Below, piece after piece: positions 26,466-35,736 of a stretch of DNA of 64,000 bases (the stretch's first letter is position 1; every line of letters begins with the position of its first letter). The notes under the pieces were generated by a model. The model had not been told where the DNA came from, ran no database searches, and saw nothing but the letters and a program-made list of their open reading frames with translations. Source of the stretch: JAWPMT01 sp965601475 (GTDB taxonomy: Bacteria; Bacteroidota; Bacteroidia; Cytophagales; Cyclobacteriaceae); the NCBI GenBank assembly GCA_965601475.1, contig OZ271832.1, positions 3,906,001 to 3,970,000 of the forward strand, in the 5' to 3' direction. The position numbers and the translations under genes are program-made.

Positions 26466-27014
26466 TTACTCTCGTATTTTACCCAAAACATCAAAGTAGT
26501 AAGTCATCGTGAGGTCGTTAGGTAAATTCGGAAAATCCGTCTGAACCAGCATTTCGAAGTCTTCACCGTCTCTGATAAGTGTCTCGATGGCTGCGATTGC
26601 TTCCAGATTGACCAATTGGTTTGGAGTGAGGGATGAGTACATGAGTACGGGCTCAGTAGAGTTCTCAAAATTTGAATTTGCAGGAGTCTCCACCAGTTGA
26701 ATCGGAGGCAGCCGCTCACCAGAGACAACGAGTTGCATGGCGAAAGTATCTTCAAAGCCTTCAGGCAATCCGGAAATTTCATAGGCGATGGATTCTATGA
26801 CAATTTCGGCCAGGTTGTATCGCTCAAACTCTACGGATCCCAAGTCAATATTGTTTGATTCATTGAGATTGCCATCGTTGGCATTGGTTCGTAGTGCATC
26901 TACCGGATAATCGTAGCTTACGACCTTGGATACATTGATTTGTATGCCTGCCTCGCCGCACGCCATGAAAATGACGACGAAGGCACATATCGCAAATGTG
27001 TTTAGAGATTTCAT
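26466..27014 (-). CDS. Hypothetical lipoprotein, first of a paralogous pair
   Basis: A 182-residue lipoprotein. Starting at 27014 gives a canonical signal peptide (MKSLNTFAICAFVVIFMAC) with the lipobox Cys at residue 19, then CGEAGI. The frame is open to 27098, but the extra residues would precede the signal peptide. The body has the same beta-rich pattern as the 25748-26350 lipoprotein, sharing the CGExGI start and a LDDL-type layout. A TAnnTTTG element lies about 50 bp upstream. The likely location is the periplasmic side of an envelope membrane. Function unknown. Confidence 0.83.
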   Translation of the reverse strand: MKSLNTFAICAFVVIFMACGEAGIQINVSKVVSYDYPVDALRTNANDGNLNESNNIDLGSVEFERYNLAEIVIESIAYEISGLPEGFEDTFAMQLVVSGERLPPIQLVETPANSNFENSTEPVLMYSSLTPNQLVNLEAIAAIETLIRDGEDFEMLVQTDFPNLPNDLTMTYYFDVLGKIRE

Positions 27015-27064
27015 TGGGGCAAGTGTTTTTAGGATGATTGAAATATTAGCTTCACGAGCTGATT

Positions 27065-27072
27065 CAAATATA
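27065..27072 (-). promoter_or_regulatory. Candidate -7 promoter element of the lipoprotein operon
   Basis: On the (-) strand TATATTTG matches TAnnTTTG exactly, 50 bp before the lipoprotein start. A TTG lies 23 bp further upstream, slightly farther than the usual -33 spacing. Confidence 0.45.
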
Positions 27073-27162
27073 GCAGAAATGTTATTATAATAATCCAATT
27101 TAATCTATGAAAATTCAAATAAATGAATATAACGTGGATTCCCTTTTGCTGATCTTTACATT

Positions 27163-28407
27163 ATGACTCGTTTCTTCTACAATTCATTCATTCTACTGTA
27201 TTGGACGATCATCAGGGTGTTCACTTTGTTCAATGCCAAGGCCAGGCAGTTTGTACGTGGTCGGCAAGAAGTGCACCAGAGAATAGCGGAATCCGGATTG
27301 AGCGGCTACAAGCGGAAGTTATGGATGCATGTATCTTCTTTGGGTGAGTTTGAGCAAGGCAGGCCGATCATAGAGGGGTTGAGAGGCGCTGACCCGGATC
27401 TGGGTATCATTTTGACTTTCTTTTCTCCTTCCGGCTATGAGGTTAGGAAGGACTATTCAGGGGCTGAGGTGGTCACCTACCTGCCTATGGACATGCCAGG
27501 GAAGGTGAGACGCTTTTTGGACAGTGTGAAGCCGGATATTGCTGTGGTTGTCAAGAATGATTTCTGGCTCAATTACATGGCCTCATGTATCGCAGCTGAT
27601 GTGCCAGTTGTTGCCGTTTCTTCGGTTTTCCGGCCGACACAGGTCTATTTCAATCGGGCCAGGAGCTTGTTTTTGCCGGTATTCAAGCGTTGCAAATTCC
27701 TTTTTGTACAAGATGAGGAAAGCGCCAAGGTGCTTACAAAATACAACATAAGCCAGCATCAATGTACAGGAGACACAAGGGTAGATCGCGTTATGACCGT
27801 CTCTAAAGAGGGTTTTCAGCACCAGGGTTTGGAACATTTTTGTGAAAATGTCGAGGTGATCATCTATGGTAGCACATGGCCTTCTGATATTCGGATTCTT
27901 CAAAAAATGATCGCTTCTTTTCCCGGAATGAGGCACATTATCGCGCCACATGAGATCAAGCGTGAATCCCTCCGAGAGGTTACAGATAACCTAGGTGTCG
28001 ATTTCCAAATGTTGTCCTCTTATGACCCTGCCGGAGGTGGCGAGGTAATGGTCGTTGACGAAATTGGCCTGTTGTCCCGCATGTATCGCCTGGCCCGCTT
28101 TGCGTACATAGGAGGAGCTTTTCAGGGAGCAGTTCACAACACCCTTGAACCACTCGCATATGGTTTACCTGTGTTCATCGGCTCACATCAAAATGTCTCC
28201 CGATTCAAGGAAATTGCCGATTTGATTCCTGTAGGGGGTATCAGATTGACGGATCAAGAAGGCGAAAGCATGGTAGAAGATATCCAGCGTATGCAGCGGG
28301 ATGGTAGACTTTATAAGGAGGTATCAAAAACCAATGAGGATTACATCCAGGACCATGCCGGTGCCTCCGAGACCGTTATTGATTACCTCAAAGACGCGTT
28401 GCGATGA
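27163..28407 (+). CDS. kdtA: 3-deoxy-D-manno-octulosonic acid (KDO) transferase
   Basis: A 414-residue GT30 glycosyltransferase that adds KDO to lipid A at the inner membrane. It has an N-terminal membrane-anchor helix, the catalytic-Glu motif SSLGEFEQGRPII (Glu62), a typical linker, and the second Rossmann domain with the CMP-KDO-binding GGAFQGAVHNTLEPLAYGLP (shortened) block. Length is standard. It is coupled to rsgA by a 4 bp ATGA overlap at 28404. Its presence confirms a Gram-negative outer membrane with lipid A. Confidence 0.95.
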   Translation: MTRFFYNSFILLYWTIIRVFTLFNAKARQFVRGRQEVHQRIAESGLSGYKRKLWMHVSSLGEFEQGRPIIEGLRGADPDLGIILTFFSPSGYEVRKDYSGAEVVTYLPMDMPGKVRRFLDSVKPDIAVVVKNDFWLNYMASCIAADVPVVAVSSVFRPTQVYFNRARSLFLPVFKRCKFLFVQDEESAKVLTKYNISQHQCTGDTRVDRVMTVSKEGFQHQGLEHFCENVEVIIYGSTWPSDIRILQKMIASFPGMRHIIAPHEIKRESLREVTDNLGVDFQMLSSYDPAGGGEVMVVDEIGLLSRMYRLARFAYIGGAFQGAVHNTLEPLAYGLPVFIGSHQNVSRFKEIADLIPVGGIRLTDQEGESMVEDIQRMQRDGRLYKEVSKTNEDYIQDHAGASETVIDYLKDALR

Positions 28408-29315
28408 AAGGCAAGATTGCCAAATCCACTGGATCTTGGTACCTGGTTCATTCAGAAAATCGGGTAATTCAGGCCAGGTTGAGGGGAAAATTCAAGCTCG
28501 AAGACAAAAAGATAACCAATCCCATTGCTGTGGGAGATGAGGTTGTTATTGAAGAAACCGTTCCCGGGGAATTCGTGATCACGGATATATTGCCGAGGTC
28601 GAATTATGTGATCCGCACCTCACCGAGAAAGAAAGGGTTTTTTCATATGATTGCTGCGAATGTGGATCAAGCTGCATTGATATGTTCCCTGAAGTTGCCA
28701 AGGACTTCCATCGGCTTTATCGACCGTTTTCTCGTGACCCTTGAGACTTTCAGGATACCCGGTATTCTGATCATCAATAAGACAGATATCTACGACACCG
28801 AGGAGATGGAGTTGGTGGAGGCCCTAAGTTGGATGTATCAGGGTCTTGGATACCAGGTCGTTAGCACCTCATTTGTCAAGGGGGACCTGGGTATAATTGA
28901 ACAGTTGATTAGGGGCAAAACAACATTACTTTCCGGCCACTCCGGTACGGGAAAATCCACTTTGATCAATCTTTTGACCCCCTCTGCCACGCAAGCCATT
29001 GGTGAGGTTTCGGATTTTGCAAATAAGGGTGTGCACACCACAACTTTTGCGGAGATGTTTGCCGTGGATGAGCGTACGACAGTTATCGATACACCGGGGA
29101 TCAAAGAACTGGGTCTGGCGGACATAGGGGAGGAGGAACTGTCACATTACTTTCCCGAAATGCGAGAAATCATGGGGCAATGTAGATTTCACAATTGCAG
29201 GCACGTCAATGAGCCGGGTTGCGCGGTACTGGAGGCGGTGGAATCGGGACAAATTCACCCATCTCGTTATGAAAGTTATTTGAGCATGCTGGAAGCCGAA
29301 GATAATCGCCGGTAA
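28404..29315 (+). CDS. rsgA: Ribosome small-subunit-dependent GTPase A
   Basis: A 303-residue circularly permuted GTPase that checks late 30S assembly. The N-terminal OB fold spans residues 1-75. G motifs occur in the permuted order: NKTD (G4, 125-128), GHSGTGKST (G1, 178-186) and DTPG (G3, 229-232). The C-terminal zinc knuckle carries Cys260, Cys265, His267 and Cys273. The start overlaps kdtA by 4 bp. The last 40 bp overlap the converging glycosyltransferase gene. All expected functional residues are present. Confidence 0.97.
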   Translation: MKGKIAKSTGSWYLVHSENRVIQARLRGKFKLEDKKITNPIAVGDEVVIEETVPGEFVITDILPRSNYVIRTSPRKKGFFHMIAANVDQAALICSLKLPRTSIGFIDRFLVTLETFRIPGILIINKTDIYDTEEMELVEALSWMYQGLGYQVVSTSFVKGDLGIIEQLIRGKTTLLSGHSGTGKSTLINLLTPSATQAIGEVSDFANKGVHTTTFAEMFAVDERTTVIDTPGIKELGLADIGEEELSHYFPEMREIMGQCRFHNCRHVNEPGCAVLEAVESGQIHPSRYESYLSMLEAEDNRR

Positions 29316-30220
29316 AATGTGGCCAAGGCGCTTATGTCCCACCTGAATCGGGAGAAACGCAACCATAAATGATCGATTGTAGATACACCACCTAATTCCC
29401 TCATCAAGCCAAAAAAATCTGTGGTCGGTTCGGGCAAGCCCCTTAGTGCTGTTTGTCTCATTTCATAACGCAGTCGCTTGAGCAGCGCCTTTCTTTCGCT
29501 TTCGGTGCGATTCATGGATTGAATCTTTCGGCAAACGGCGAATGTCGAACTGGAAAGTCCACGTCGGTAGAAATTTGCAGATAGGGAAGTCCTCAATCGT
29601 CGAATCTTGGTCAGGGGTTCATCTATGTAGGCATACTCGTATTCACGGGCAGAGCGGACCCAGAAGTCAAAGTCCTCATATAGCAGGTTTTCGTCATAGC
29701 CCACAAGCTCATCAAGCACCTTCCTTCGTATCATCATAGTGGGTGGTGCTACGAAATAGTAAGCCACCAGATCCTCATATATCATGCCTTGTCGGGGTTT
29801 GAATTGATGCGAATGCACGTCCAGTACACGCCCATTCCTATCGATGTAATAAGCATCACTATAGACAACCCCGAGTGCCTCATCAAGATGTTGGAATTTA
29901 GTTATCTGTTTTGCCACACGATCGGGCTGTAGAAGATCATCAGCTGCCAGGTCAATCAAGAATTCCCCGTGACTGGCGCGGAAGGCTTTGTTAAACGCTC
30001 TGCAATTACCAATATTCTCATCCAATGCTAAAAATGAGACCTCAGGTCGATCCCGGATGAATGCTTCAATCCGTTGCTTGCTTCCATCTTGGCTGGCGTC
30101 GTCTACCACGATCAATTCAATGTTTTGATAAGTCTGATCAATCACTGATTGTAGCGCCTCTACCACAAACTCTTCATGATTGTAGCAGAGACAAATGATG
30201 GAAACGAGAGGTTTTTGCAT
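29276..30220 (-). CDS. Family 2 glycosyltransferase
   Basis: A 314-residue GT-A glycosyltransferase. The first strand PLVSIICLCYNHEEFVVEALQS, the metal/nucleotide-binding region VVDDASQDGS and the LAADDLLQPDR block (DD of the acceptor site) are clear. No transmembrane segment is present, so it should act at the cytoplasmic face on a lipid-linked or nucleotide-sugar substrate. The frame is open to 30346; the start at 30220 (or 30226) gives the family N-terminus, and avoids a long overlap with the divergent sulfotransferase gene. Part of the glycan-type locus that continues to 33.3 kb. Confidence 0.9.
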   Translation of the reverse strand: MQKPLVSIICLCYNHEEFVVEALQSVIDQTYQNIELIVVDDASQDGSKQRIEAFIRDRPEVSFLALDENIGNCRAFNKAFRASHGEFLIDLAADDLLQPDRVAKQITKFQHLDEALGVVYSDAYYIDRNGRVLDVHSHQFKPRQGMIYEDLVAYYFVAPPTMMIRRKVLDELVGYDENLLYEDFDFWVRSAREYEYAYIDEPLTKIRRLRTSLSANFYRRGLSSSTFAVCRKIQSMNRTESERKALLKRLRYEMRQTALRGLPEPTTDFFGLMRELGGVSTIDHLWLRFSRFRWDISALATFYRRLSSASSMLK

Positions 30221-30274
30221 TATCATAATCGCATTTCCAAATGTACAAAGCTCAATTCCAATAGATTTGGAATA

Positions 30275-31165
30275 ATGATTCGCCGGCGAGTAGCCCCTTT
30301 CATAGTTCGACTGAGGTTGGCCTTCCCGCTTTCCAAGGCTCTGCATGGAGACCTACGCATGCAGCCGTTTTTTGTGTTCGGTTCAGGAAGGAATGGAAGC
30401 ACACTCTTAAATCGCTTGCTGAATACACACAGCAGGATCTTCTTGCCCAGTGAACAGTATTTTCTGCCCTCATTCATTTATCGCTTCATTTTATACAATG
30501 ATCAAAGTTCATTGTCACTCAATAGAAAATTGCTCCAGTTGATTCAGAACAAGGAATTGCACACCTGGCAGAACATGGAAAAGATACATCTTGATATGGA
30601 GCCGTTACAGGAAATGATTGACAAGATCTACAGGGCCGAAGGGGGGGTAGGTGAAGATGCTATTTGGGGGGATTCTACACCGGTAAATACAAGATATATT
30701 GGGGAGATTTTTCGCGTTTTTCCGAAGGCCAGCTATATCTTTCTTGTGAGAGACGGAAGGGATGTTGTTGCCTCCTATCAGAAGGATCAAAGGGCCTTTG
30801 ACCATTTACCGGATTTACCCAGTCAAGTCGATTTCTGGGTGGATTCAATCAGCAAGTACAAATGGTTGAGCGGCAAAACACAGGTGCTCTTAATTAAATA
30901 TGAAGACCTTGTGGCTAAACCTGCAGAAGTGCTTTGCCAATGCTATGACTTTCTGGGTGTCAAAGATGAATCGGACCAATGGTCAGACTATTTGGAGCAA
31001 ATTCCAGAGAACGAATTCTATAGGCCGATACATCATAGCGGTCTTCGCAAACTTCCTTTTGGTAATTCCGTGGGTGCATGGAAAGATCGCCTCACCGAGC
31101 CCCAGAAGAAGTTCTGTGATTTGAAGATGAAGGATTGGCTCTCTGAATACGGGTATCATCTATGA
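30275..31165 (+). CDS. Sulfotransferase family protein
   Basis: A 296-residue PAPS-dependent sulfotransferase. The 5'-phosphosulfate-binding loop FVFGSGRNGSTLLNRLL (residues 33-49) and the 3'-phosphate-binding block LVRDGRDVVASYQK (157-170) are present. There is no signal peptide. The frame is open further upstream to 30176, but the ATG at 30275 gives the expected N-terminus. It is divergent from the GT2 gene and coupled by a 4 bp overlap to the GT4 gene. This suggests sulfation of a surface glycan; the acceptor is unknown. Confidence 0.9.
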   Translation: MIRRRVAPFIVRLRLAFPLSKALHGDLRMQPFFVFGSGRNGSTLLNRLLNTHSRIFLPSEQYFLPSFIYRFILYNDQSSLSLNRKLLQLIQNKELHTWQNMEKIHLDMEPLQEMIDKIYRAEGGVGEDAIWGDSTPVNTRYIGEIFRVFPKASYIFLVRDGRDVVASYQKDQRAFDHLPDLPSQVDFWVDSISKYKWLSGKTQVLLIKYEDLVAKPAEVLCQCYDFLGVKDESDQWSDYLEQIPENEFYRPIHHSGLRKLPFGNSVGAWKDRLTEPQKKFCDLKMKDWLSEYGYHL

Positions 31166-32343
31166 ATATCTTCATCATTCCGTCATGGTACCCCTCCATG
31201 CAGGAGCCCTACACTGGGATTTTCTTTCAGGAACAAGCCGTAATTTATTCGAAACAACAGACGGAAGACAATGTTGGTATCGGGCACTGGGGCCCCAACG
31301 ACCATAGGCTTCATCTTGACCGTGCTTCAGGGATGGCTTCTTTTGCGAAAGCTTGGAAGGCGCGTGGTATTACTCCGGCGCGTCATTCCTGGACTCAGAA
31401 CTGCCATGAATATTTTACACCGTCACTCATTTGGACCCGTAGAGTTCTCAACGGGAACATCCAGGGCCTGGTGAAGGCGACACTGAAGAATCTACATTGG
31501 TTTGAGCATGAATGTGGAAAGGTAGATATCATCCATGCGCATGTAGCCTATCCCGCCGGCCAGGTGGCTATGAGACTTTCCCGGCTGCTGGGCATTCCTT
31601 TTGTTATTTCGGAGCATATGGGGCCTTTTCCGTTCCCTTCGTTCATTCAATATGGGCATATCGATCGACGCTTAATGAACCCGCTTCATGCGGCGAATAA
31701 AGTACTGTCAGTATCGTCGTTCTTACAGGAGCAACTTCGAATGCATGGTGTAGATAGCGAGGTAGCTCGCAACTACATAGATACTGAACACCTCGGGTTA
31801 GGCGAAATACCTGCGGAGAGATATACTTTTCTTCATGTAGGTAGACTCGAACCAGAGAAAAACCAGGCGCTTTTGCTGCATGCGGCAGCGTTGGTGCAAG
31901 GCGATTTCAAGCTAAGAATTGGGGGTACTGGAAGTCTAAGGGCAAAATTGGAGCAACTAGTCCGGCAGTTGGGGTTGTCAGACAAAGTAGAGTTACTGGG
32001 TACTTTGACAAGGGAAGATGTGAGTTCGGAGATGCAATCGGCAGATGCCTTTGTCCTTTCCAGTGACTATGAGAACTTTCCGGTGACCCTATTGGAAGCC
32101 CTGTCGTCTGGCTTGCCGGTCATAGCCACAAAATGTGGCGGTCCTGAGGAAATTATCTCTAATTCAAACGGGATTCTGGTCGAAGTGGAAGATGCAGCAG
32201 GTCTGGCCGCGGCGATGCAGTGCATGTTGCGAAAGGAGGTTCCATTCGAAAAACAGGCCATTCGTGACGATTTTCGACAACAATTTGGAGCCGAAAAAGC
32301 TACGAATCGCTTGCGAGGGATCTATCTTGAAGTTTTAGGGTGA
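31162..32343 (+). CDS. Family 4 glycosyltransferase
   Basis: A 393-residue GT-B glycosyltransferase. The N-terminal IFIIPSWYPS and HAHVAYPAGQVAMRLSRLLGIP blocks and the C-terminal nucleotide-sugar site with GRLEPEKNQALLLHAA and EALSSGLPVIATKCGGPEEII (shortened) identify GT4. The conserved EX7E motif is represented by the PVTLLEAL and GGPEE region. It starts in a 4 bp overlap with the sulfotransferase gene and its 3' end overlaps the converging FemAB-like gene by 44 bp. Probably builds an exopolysaccharide, O-antigen or other surface glycan. Confidence 0.93.
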   Translation: MNIFIIPSWYPSMQEPYTGIFFQEQAVIYSKQQTEDNVGIGHWGPNDHRLHLDRASGMASFAKAWKARGITPARHSWTQNCHEYFTPSLIWTRRVLNGNIQGLVKATLKNLHWFEHECGKVDIIHAHVAYPAGQVAMRLSRLLGIPFVISEHMGPFPFPSFIQYGHIDRRLMNPLHAANKVLSVSSFLQEQLRMHGVDSEVARNYIDTEHLGLGEIPAERYTFLHVGRLEPEKNQALLLHAAALVQGDFKLRIGGTGSLRAKLEQLVRQLGLSDKVELLGTLTREDVSSEMQSADAFVLSSDYENFPVTLLEALSSGLPVIATKCGGPEEIISNSNGILVEVEDAAGLAAAMQCMLRKEVPFEKQAIRDDFRQQFGAEKATNRLRGIYLEVLG

Positions 32344-33316
32344 GCGTATGCTTCGGTAGGTCAATAGCCCCCATTCTTTTCTTGAATGTGTGAAGGCCCT
32401 CTTGCACCTGGCCTTCAACTGACGAAACACCAAGGTCGAAATATTCGAAGCCCTTTCTTTTCAGAAAGTCTTGTATGAAGAGCATGAGTGGTACCATGGG
32501 GCTGAATCTCATGGCTGAGGAGGCAGTCGCAGGTAGAAAATAATAGGCGATCTTTTCGGTAACCGCACCAACGACGCAGACGGCCACCAGGGCCGATTGG
32601 TGCATCGCCCCAAAAAGCAAATAGCGGTCTGGGAGAGAGGAGATCAGTTCAAGAAATTTTGATTCAGCGATGTTGACCGGTAGCCCTCTTTCCTTGCGAC
32701 ACTTTACGATGAATTCATAGACCTCTTTGGCCATTGACTGGCTGAGCAGTTGACACTGAATGCCACTTTCCAGAGCCCTTTTCAGTTTTCGCTTTTCCAT
32801 GGTATGCAAAACGGGGTCTTCACTTAGGGGAAGGTGCTGATTGATATCGGTATGGGCTATCTGGAAACCGCTTTTCAAGAAAACATCTAGTTCAGGAAAT
32901 GAAGAATACAAGCTCGGGGGTAGCGTTATTTTCACCTCCTTCACTTTCTCGTGACCTAGGGAGGTCAGGATCTCCTGAAGAAATCTTGAAATACGCCCAT
33001 GATCCAAATGATCCCGCAGCAGTATGGAGCCAAATGGTGCTTTTGCTGAGCTATGAGCAACATCATCGCTGAGCATGAAGAGCGCTGTAGCCAATACGGT
33101 ATCTTTGATGTATAGCTGGAAAATTCTTAACCCATCGTGCTTCTGTGTAAGCAGGTAGTTCCTTAGAAAGTACAGGCAATTTGATGGGGGTACATAATCA
33201 TCACCTATCTCCTGTCGTTGAATAATCTGCATGGCTTTGTCAACTGCCAATTGGGTCGAAATTATGCTTGGTGCCTCACAATCGAGCAATTTGTTGTTTA
33301 TTAGCGACGGATGCAA
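32300..33316 (-). CDS. FemAB-like GNAT acyltransferase
   Basis: A 338-residue protein of the FemAB/GNAT type, with a double-GNAT layout. The C-terminal block FLKRKGFEYFDLGVSSVEG (with the Y-F-D-L-G motif) and the KFKKRMGA-like ending are diagnostic. Such proteins transfer amino acids or acyl groups, often to glycans or peptidoglycan, which fits the glycan locus next door. The start is uncertain: the reading frame begins with TTG at 33316, overlapping the divergent TPR gene's ATG by 6 bp, and an internal ATG at 33232 is possible. It overlaps the GT4 gene end by 44 bp. Confidence 0.82.
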   Translation of the reverse strand: MHPSLINNKLLDCEAPSIISTQLAVDKAMQIIQRQEIGDDYVPPSNCLYFLRNYLLTQKHDGLRIFQLYIKDTVLATALFMLSDDVAHSSAKAPFGSILLRDHLDHGRISRFLQEILTSLGHEKVKEVKITLPPSLYSSFPELDVFLKSGFQIAHTDINQHLPLSEDPVLHTMEKRKLKRALESGIQCQLLSQSMAKEVYEFIVKCRKERGLPVNIAESKFLELISSLPDRYLLFGAMHQSALVAVCVVGAVTEKIAYYFLPATASSAMRFSPMVPLMLFIQDFLKRKGFEYFDLGVSSVEGQVQEGLHTFKKRMGAIDLPKHTLTLKLQDRSLASDS

Positions 33317-34441
33317 TTGATAAGACTTAACATACTACTTATTTTCTCGAGCTTTTCGTATTTACACACAGCGACAGGGCAATTTCAGTTTTTCGGAAAT
33401 GAAGAACGGATGGCACTGGCTCAAAAAGGCGGCGATTTTATTTACAACCTGCAACGGGATTCTGCTGAGCACTACCTCCAATTGATTACAACAGAGATGG
33501 GCGAACATCCTATAGTCCCATTGATGGAAGGTGTCCACTTACTTTGGAGTCACTTGCCGGCCTTGCAGGATAGTGTATTCAATATCTTTTTGTCCAAGAT
33601 GCAGCAAACGGTGGATAAGTCTGCGAAACTACCGGGTGATGTTGAATCCAATGCAGAGGCTTTGTTCTTTGAACTTGCTGCCCGAGGTTTGATGGCCGAG
33701 TATTATGCCGATCGGGATGAGTACATGAAAGCTCTTGGTGAAGCAAATAAGGCTTATAAACTGGTGAAGTTGGGGTTTGAAAAGACGGATGAAATTAATG
33801 AATTCCTATTTACAACTGGATTGTACAATTATTTCAGAGAGAAGTATCCACAGATTTATCCCGTCTACAAGCCGTTCGTCTGGATTTTCAAGAGTGGAGA
33901 CCAGGAGTTAGGGCTCAGGCAGTTGGATGAAGCCACGAGAAACACCATTATTTCCCGAATCGAGGCGCATATATACATATCGTACATTTATTTACGGTAT
34001 GAAGATACGCCAGAGAAGGCTCAGGAGTATCTTTCGTACCTGGTGCGACAGTATCCCAACAATCTCTATTTGTTGACAAAATTTATGGAGTCGATGCGAG
34101 GTGATGAGTTCTTGACGAAGGTTTCGCTGAAGGACATCAAGAAGCTTGAGGAGAGCCAAAGACCATATTTCAAGATGGCCGGCAATGTCTTCAAAGGTCT
34201 TTATGAGGAAAAGGTTGTGGGTGATACGCGCAAAGCATTTACTTCCTATTCCAAGGCCATAGAATTTGGCAAGCTGCTGCCTACTCGAGGGGAGTTTTAC
34301 AAAAGCGTCGCCTATCTGGGTATGGGTCGGGTGATACATCCTTCAAGGCCACAAACGGCCAAAGTATACCTCAACAAGGCACTTGAGTTCGCGGAGACGA
34401 AGGATGTGAAGAAAGAAGCCCGCCAACTACTCAGAAATTGA
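33311..34441 (+). CDS. Exported TPR-like helical repeat protein
   Basis: A 376-residue protein with a signal peptide (residues 1-23, ending TATGQ). The rest is helical with tetratricopeptide-like pairs, such as AQEYLSYLVRQYPNNLYLL and AKVYLNKALEFAETKDVKKEARQLL near the C-terminus. It should be a periplasmic helical-repeat scaffold of unknown partner. The TGA stop overlaps the TTG start of the YigZ gene. The start overlaps the TTG of the divergent FemAB-like gene, so one of these starts is probably misplaced. Confidence 0.85.
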   Translation: MQLIRLNILLIFSSFSYLHTATGQFQFFGNEERMALAQKGGDFIYNLQRDSAEHYLQLITTEMGEHPIVPLMEGVHLLWSHLPALQDSVFNIFLSKMQQTVDKSAKLPGDVESNAEALFFELAARGLMAEYYADRDEYMKALGEANKAYKLVKLGFEKTDEINEFLFTTGLYNYFREKYPQIYPVYKPFVWIFKSGDQELGLRQLDEATRNTIISRIEAHIYISYIYLRYEDTPEKAQEYLSYLVRQYPNNLYLLTKFMESMRGDEFLTKVSLKDIKKLEESQRPYFKMAGNVFKGLYEEKVVGDTRKAFTSYSKAIEFGKLLPTRGEFYKSVAYLGMGRVIHPSRPQTAKVYLNKALEFAETKDVKKEARQLLRN

Positions 34442-35040
34442 AAACTTATTTCACCATTTCCGAGCCTTCGACTGGACTATTCAAAGATCGTGGAAGTAAG
34501 TTTTTGTCCTTCGCCAATCCTGTAGCAACGGCTGAGGATATCAAAGAAGTGCTGGCTGGACTCAGGAGGGAATATCACGATGCGAGGCATCATTGCTACG
34601 CCTACCTGCTTGGGATGGAAGAGCAGCAGTGGCGAGCAAATGATGACGGCGAACCCAACCATTCTGCTGGTGATCCGATATTGGGGCAAATCCGCTCTTT
34701 TGGTCTTACCAATACAATCGTCGTGGTGGTTCGGTATTTTGGAGGAACAAAGCTTGGAGTAGGAGGCCTGGTCAATGCTTACAAAACCGCCACCGAGCAA
34801 GCCCTAGGACAAGCCCAAAAAGTTGAGATCTTTCCATCTGTCCGTCTCTCTGTGACCTACGAATACGAACAAACTCCAATTTTCGAAAGGCTCTTTAGTC
34901 CCTATGAGATGAAAATAATCGATCGCGAATTTTCTGCTAATTGTAAGCTCGTCGTCGAAATCAAAAAAGTGGATTACCCTTCGTTGCGTGAAAGAAATCA
35001 ATTGCCAAATGCCATTGATATCCGCCTTCTGAATCCCTAA
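34438..35040 (+). CDS. YigZ/IMPACT family protein
   Basis: A 200-residue protein of the YigZ family, which resembles the IMPACT/GCN2-regulator domain. The block DARHHCYAYLLG and the signature DGEPNHSAGDPILGQI, followed by VVVVRYFGGTKLGVGGLVNAYKTA (shortened), are diagnostic. The C-terminal ACT-like/DUF1949 domain spans about residues 140-200. The start is TTG at 34438, overlapping the stop of the TPR-like gene. The molecular role in bacteria is poorly defined; nucleic-acid or translation-factor association has been suggested for the family. Confidence 0.93.
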   Translation: MKTYFTISEPSTGLFKDRGSKFLSFANPVATAEDIKEVLAGLRREYHDARHHCYAYLLGMEEQQWRANDDGEPNHSAGDPILGQIRSFGLTNTIVVVVRYFGGTKLGVGGLVNAYKTATEQALGQAQKVEIFPSVRLSVTYEYEQTPIFERLFSPYEMKIIDREFSANCKLVVEIKKVDYPSLRERNQLPNAIDIRLLNP

Positions 35041-35046
35041 CCGATA

Positions 35047-35736
35047 CTATTCAACCTCAATTCCAACCAGGTCCACTGAGATGGGGCCAGCACCTTTATG
35101 CATGGGAGCAAACCATGCATACCCGTGTTGCGTCCAACCTTCCCAGGTAAATTCCATGCCGCCGACTGGTAGAATTTCTACCCACATTTTCCAGGCTTTG
35201 GGTCGATAGTCCTGATCCAGGATCCACAAATAGCTGTCTCCCGGTGTGACTCCGCCGGAGTTGTAAGTGACCAAAAGTGCCTCAGAGCCATCTTCTAGTA
35301 TAACTAGCTGTCTTGAGGTATTCGGATCACGAATTTTGTATGGTGCCACTAACCAGAATGAGTCATTGGCAAAAAGGCTCCATGCTTTCCAAATGGCTTT
35401 TTGGGAATCATCACCAGTGAGTACGATTCCTGCTTTTTTTGCCGTACCTTCTTTTGTATCCGGAGAAAACGCGACCTCGAACTCCCCCCAACGTGCATTC
35501 ACGATGTTCTCTTGCTTATTCCAAACAAAGTGGTGGCCTCGCGGGAAGGACCACCGCAAAGTCTTCAGCGTATCATAGGCAGGCTTGTTCAAAGCTACCA
35601 ACATCTTGTCAGCAAGTGATTCCGCTGCAGGGCCTTCTTCCCCGGATGGAAGGGGTTCATTGGCCACAAACAACAGGCCAACAATGGCCGCGATGGCAAT
35701 GAGGATGATGATGCCGGCCCACTTCAAATACTTCAT
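35047..35736 (-). CDS. Hypothetical exported/membrane-anchored protein
   Basis: A 229-residue protein with an N-terminal membrane helix (residues 7-26, acting as signal anchor), followed by an aromatic-rich periplasmic domain containing RWSFPRGHHFVWNK, WGEFEVAF, FWLVAPYKIRDP and GGMEFTWEGWTQHGY. The spacing of Trp and Pro residues resembles lipoprotein-carrier or LolA-like beta folds, but I cannot confirm this. It converges with the YigZ gene (6 bp apart). Function unknown. Confidence 0.82.
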   Translation of the reverse strand: MKYLKWAGIIILIAIAAIVGLLFVANEPLPSGEEGPAAESLADKMLVALNKPAYDTLKTLRWSFPRGHHFVWNKQENIVNARWGEFEVAFSPDTKEGTAKKAGIVLTGDDSQKAIWKAWSLFANDSFWLVAPYKIRDPNTSRQLVILEDGSEALLVTYNSGGVTPGDSYLWILDQDYRPKAWKMWVEILPVGGMEFTWEGWTQHGYAWFAPMHKGAGPISVDLVGIEVE

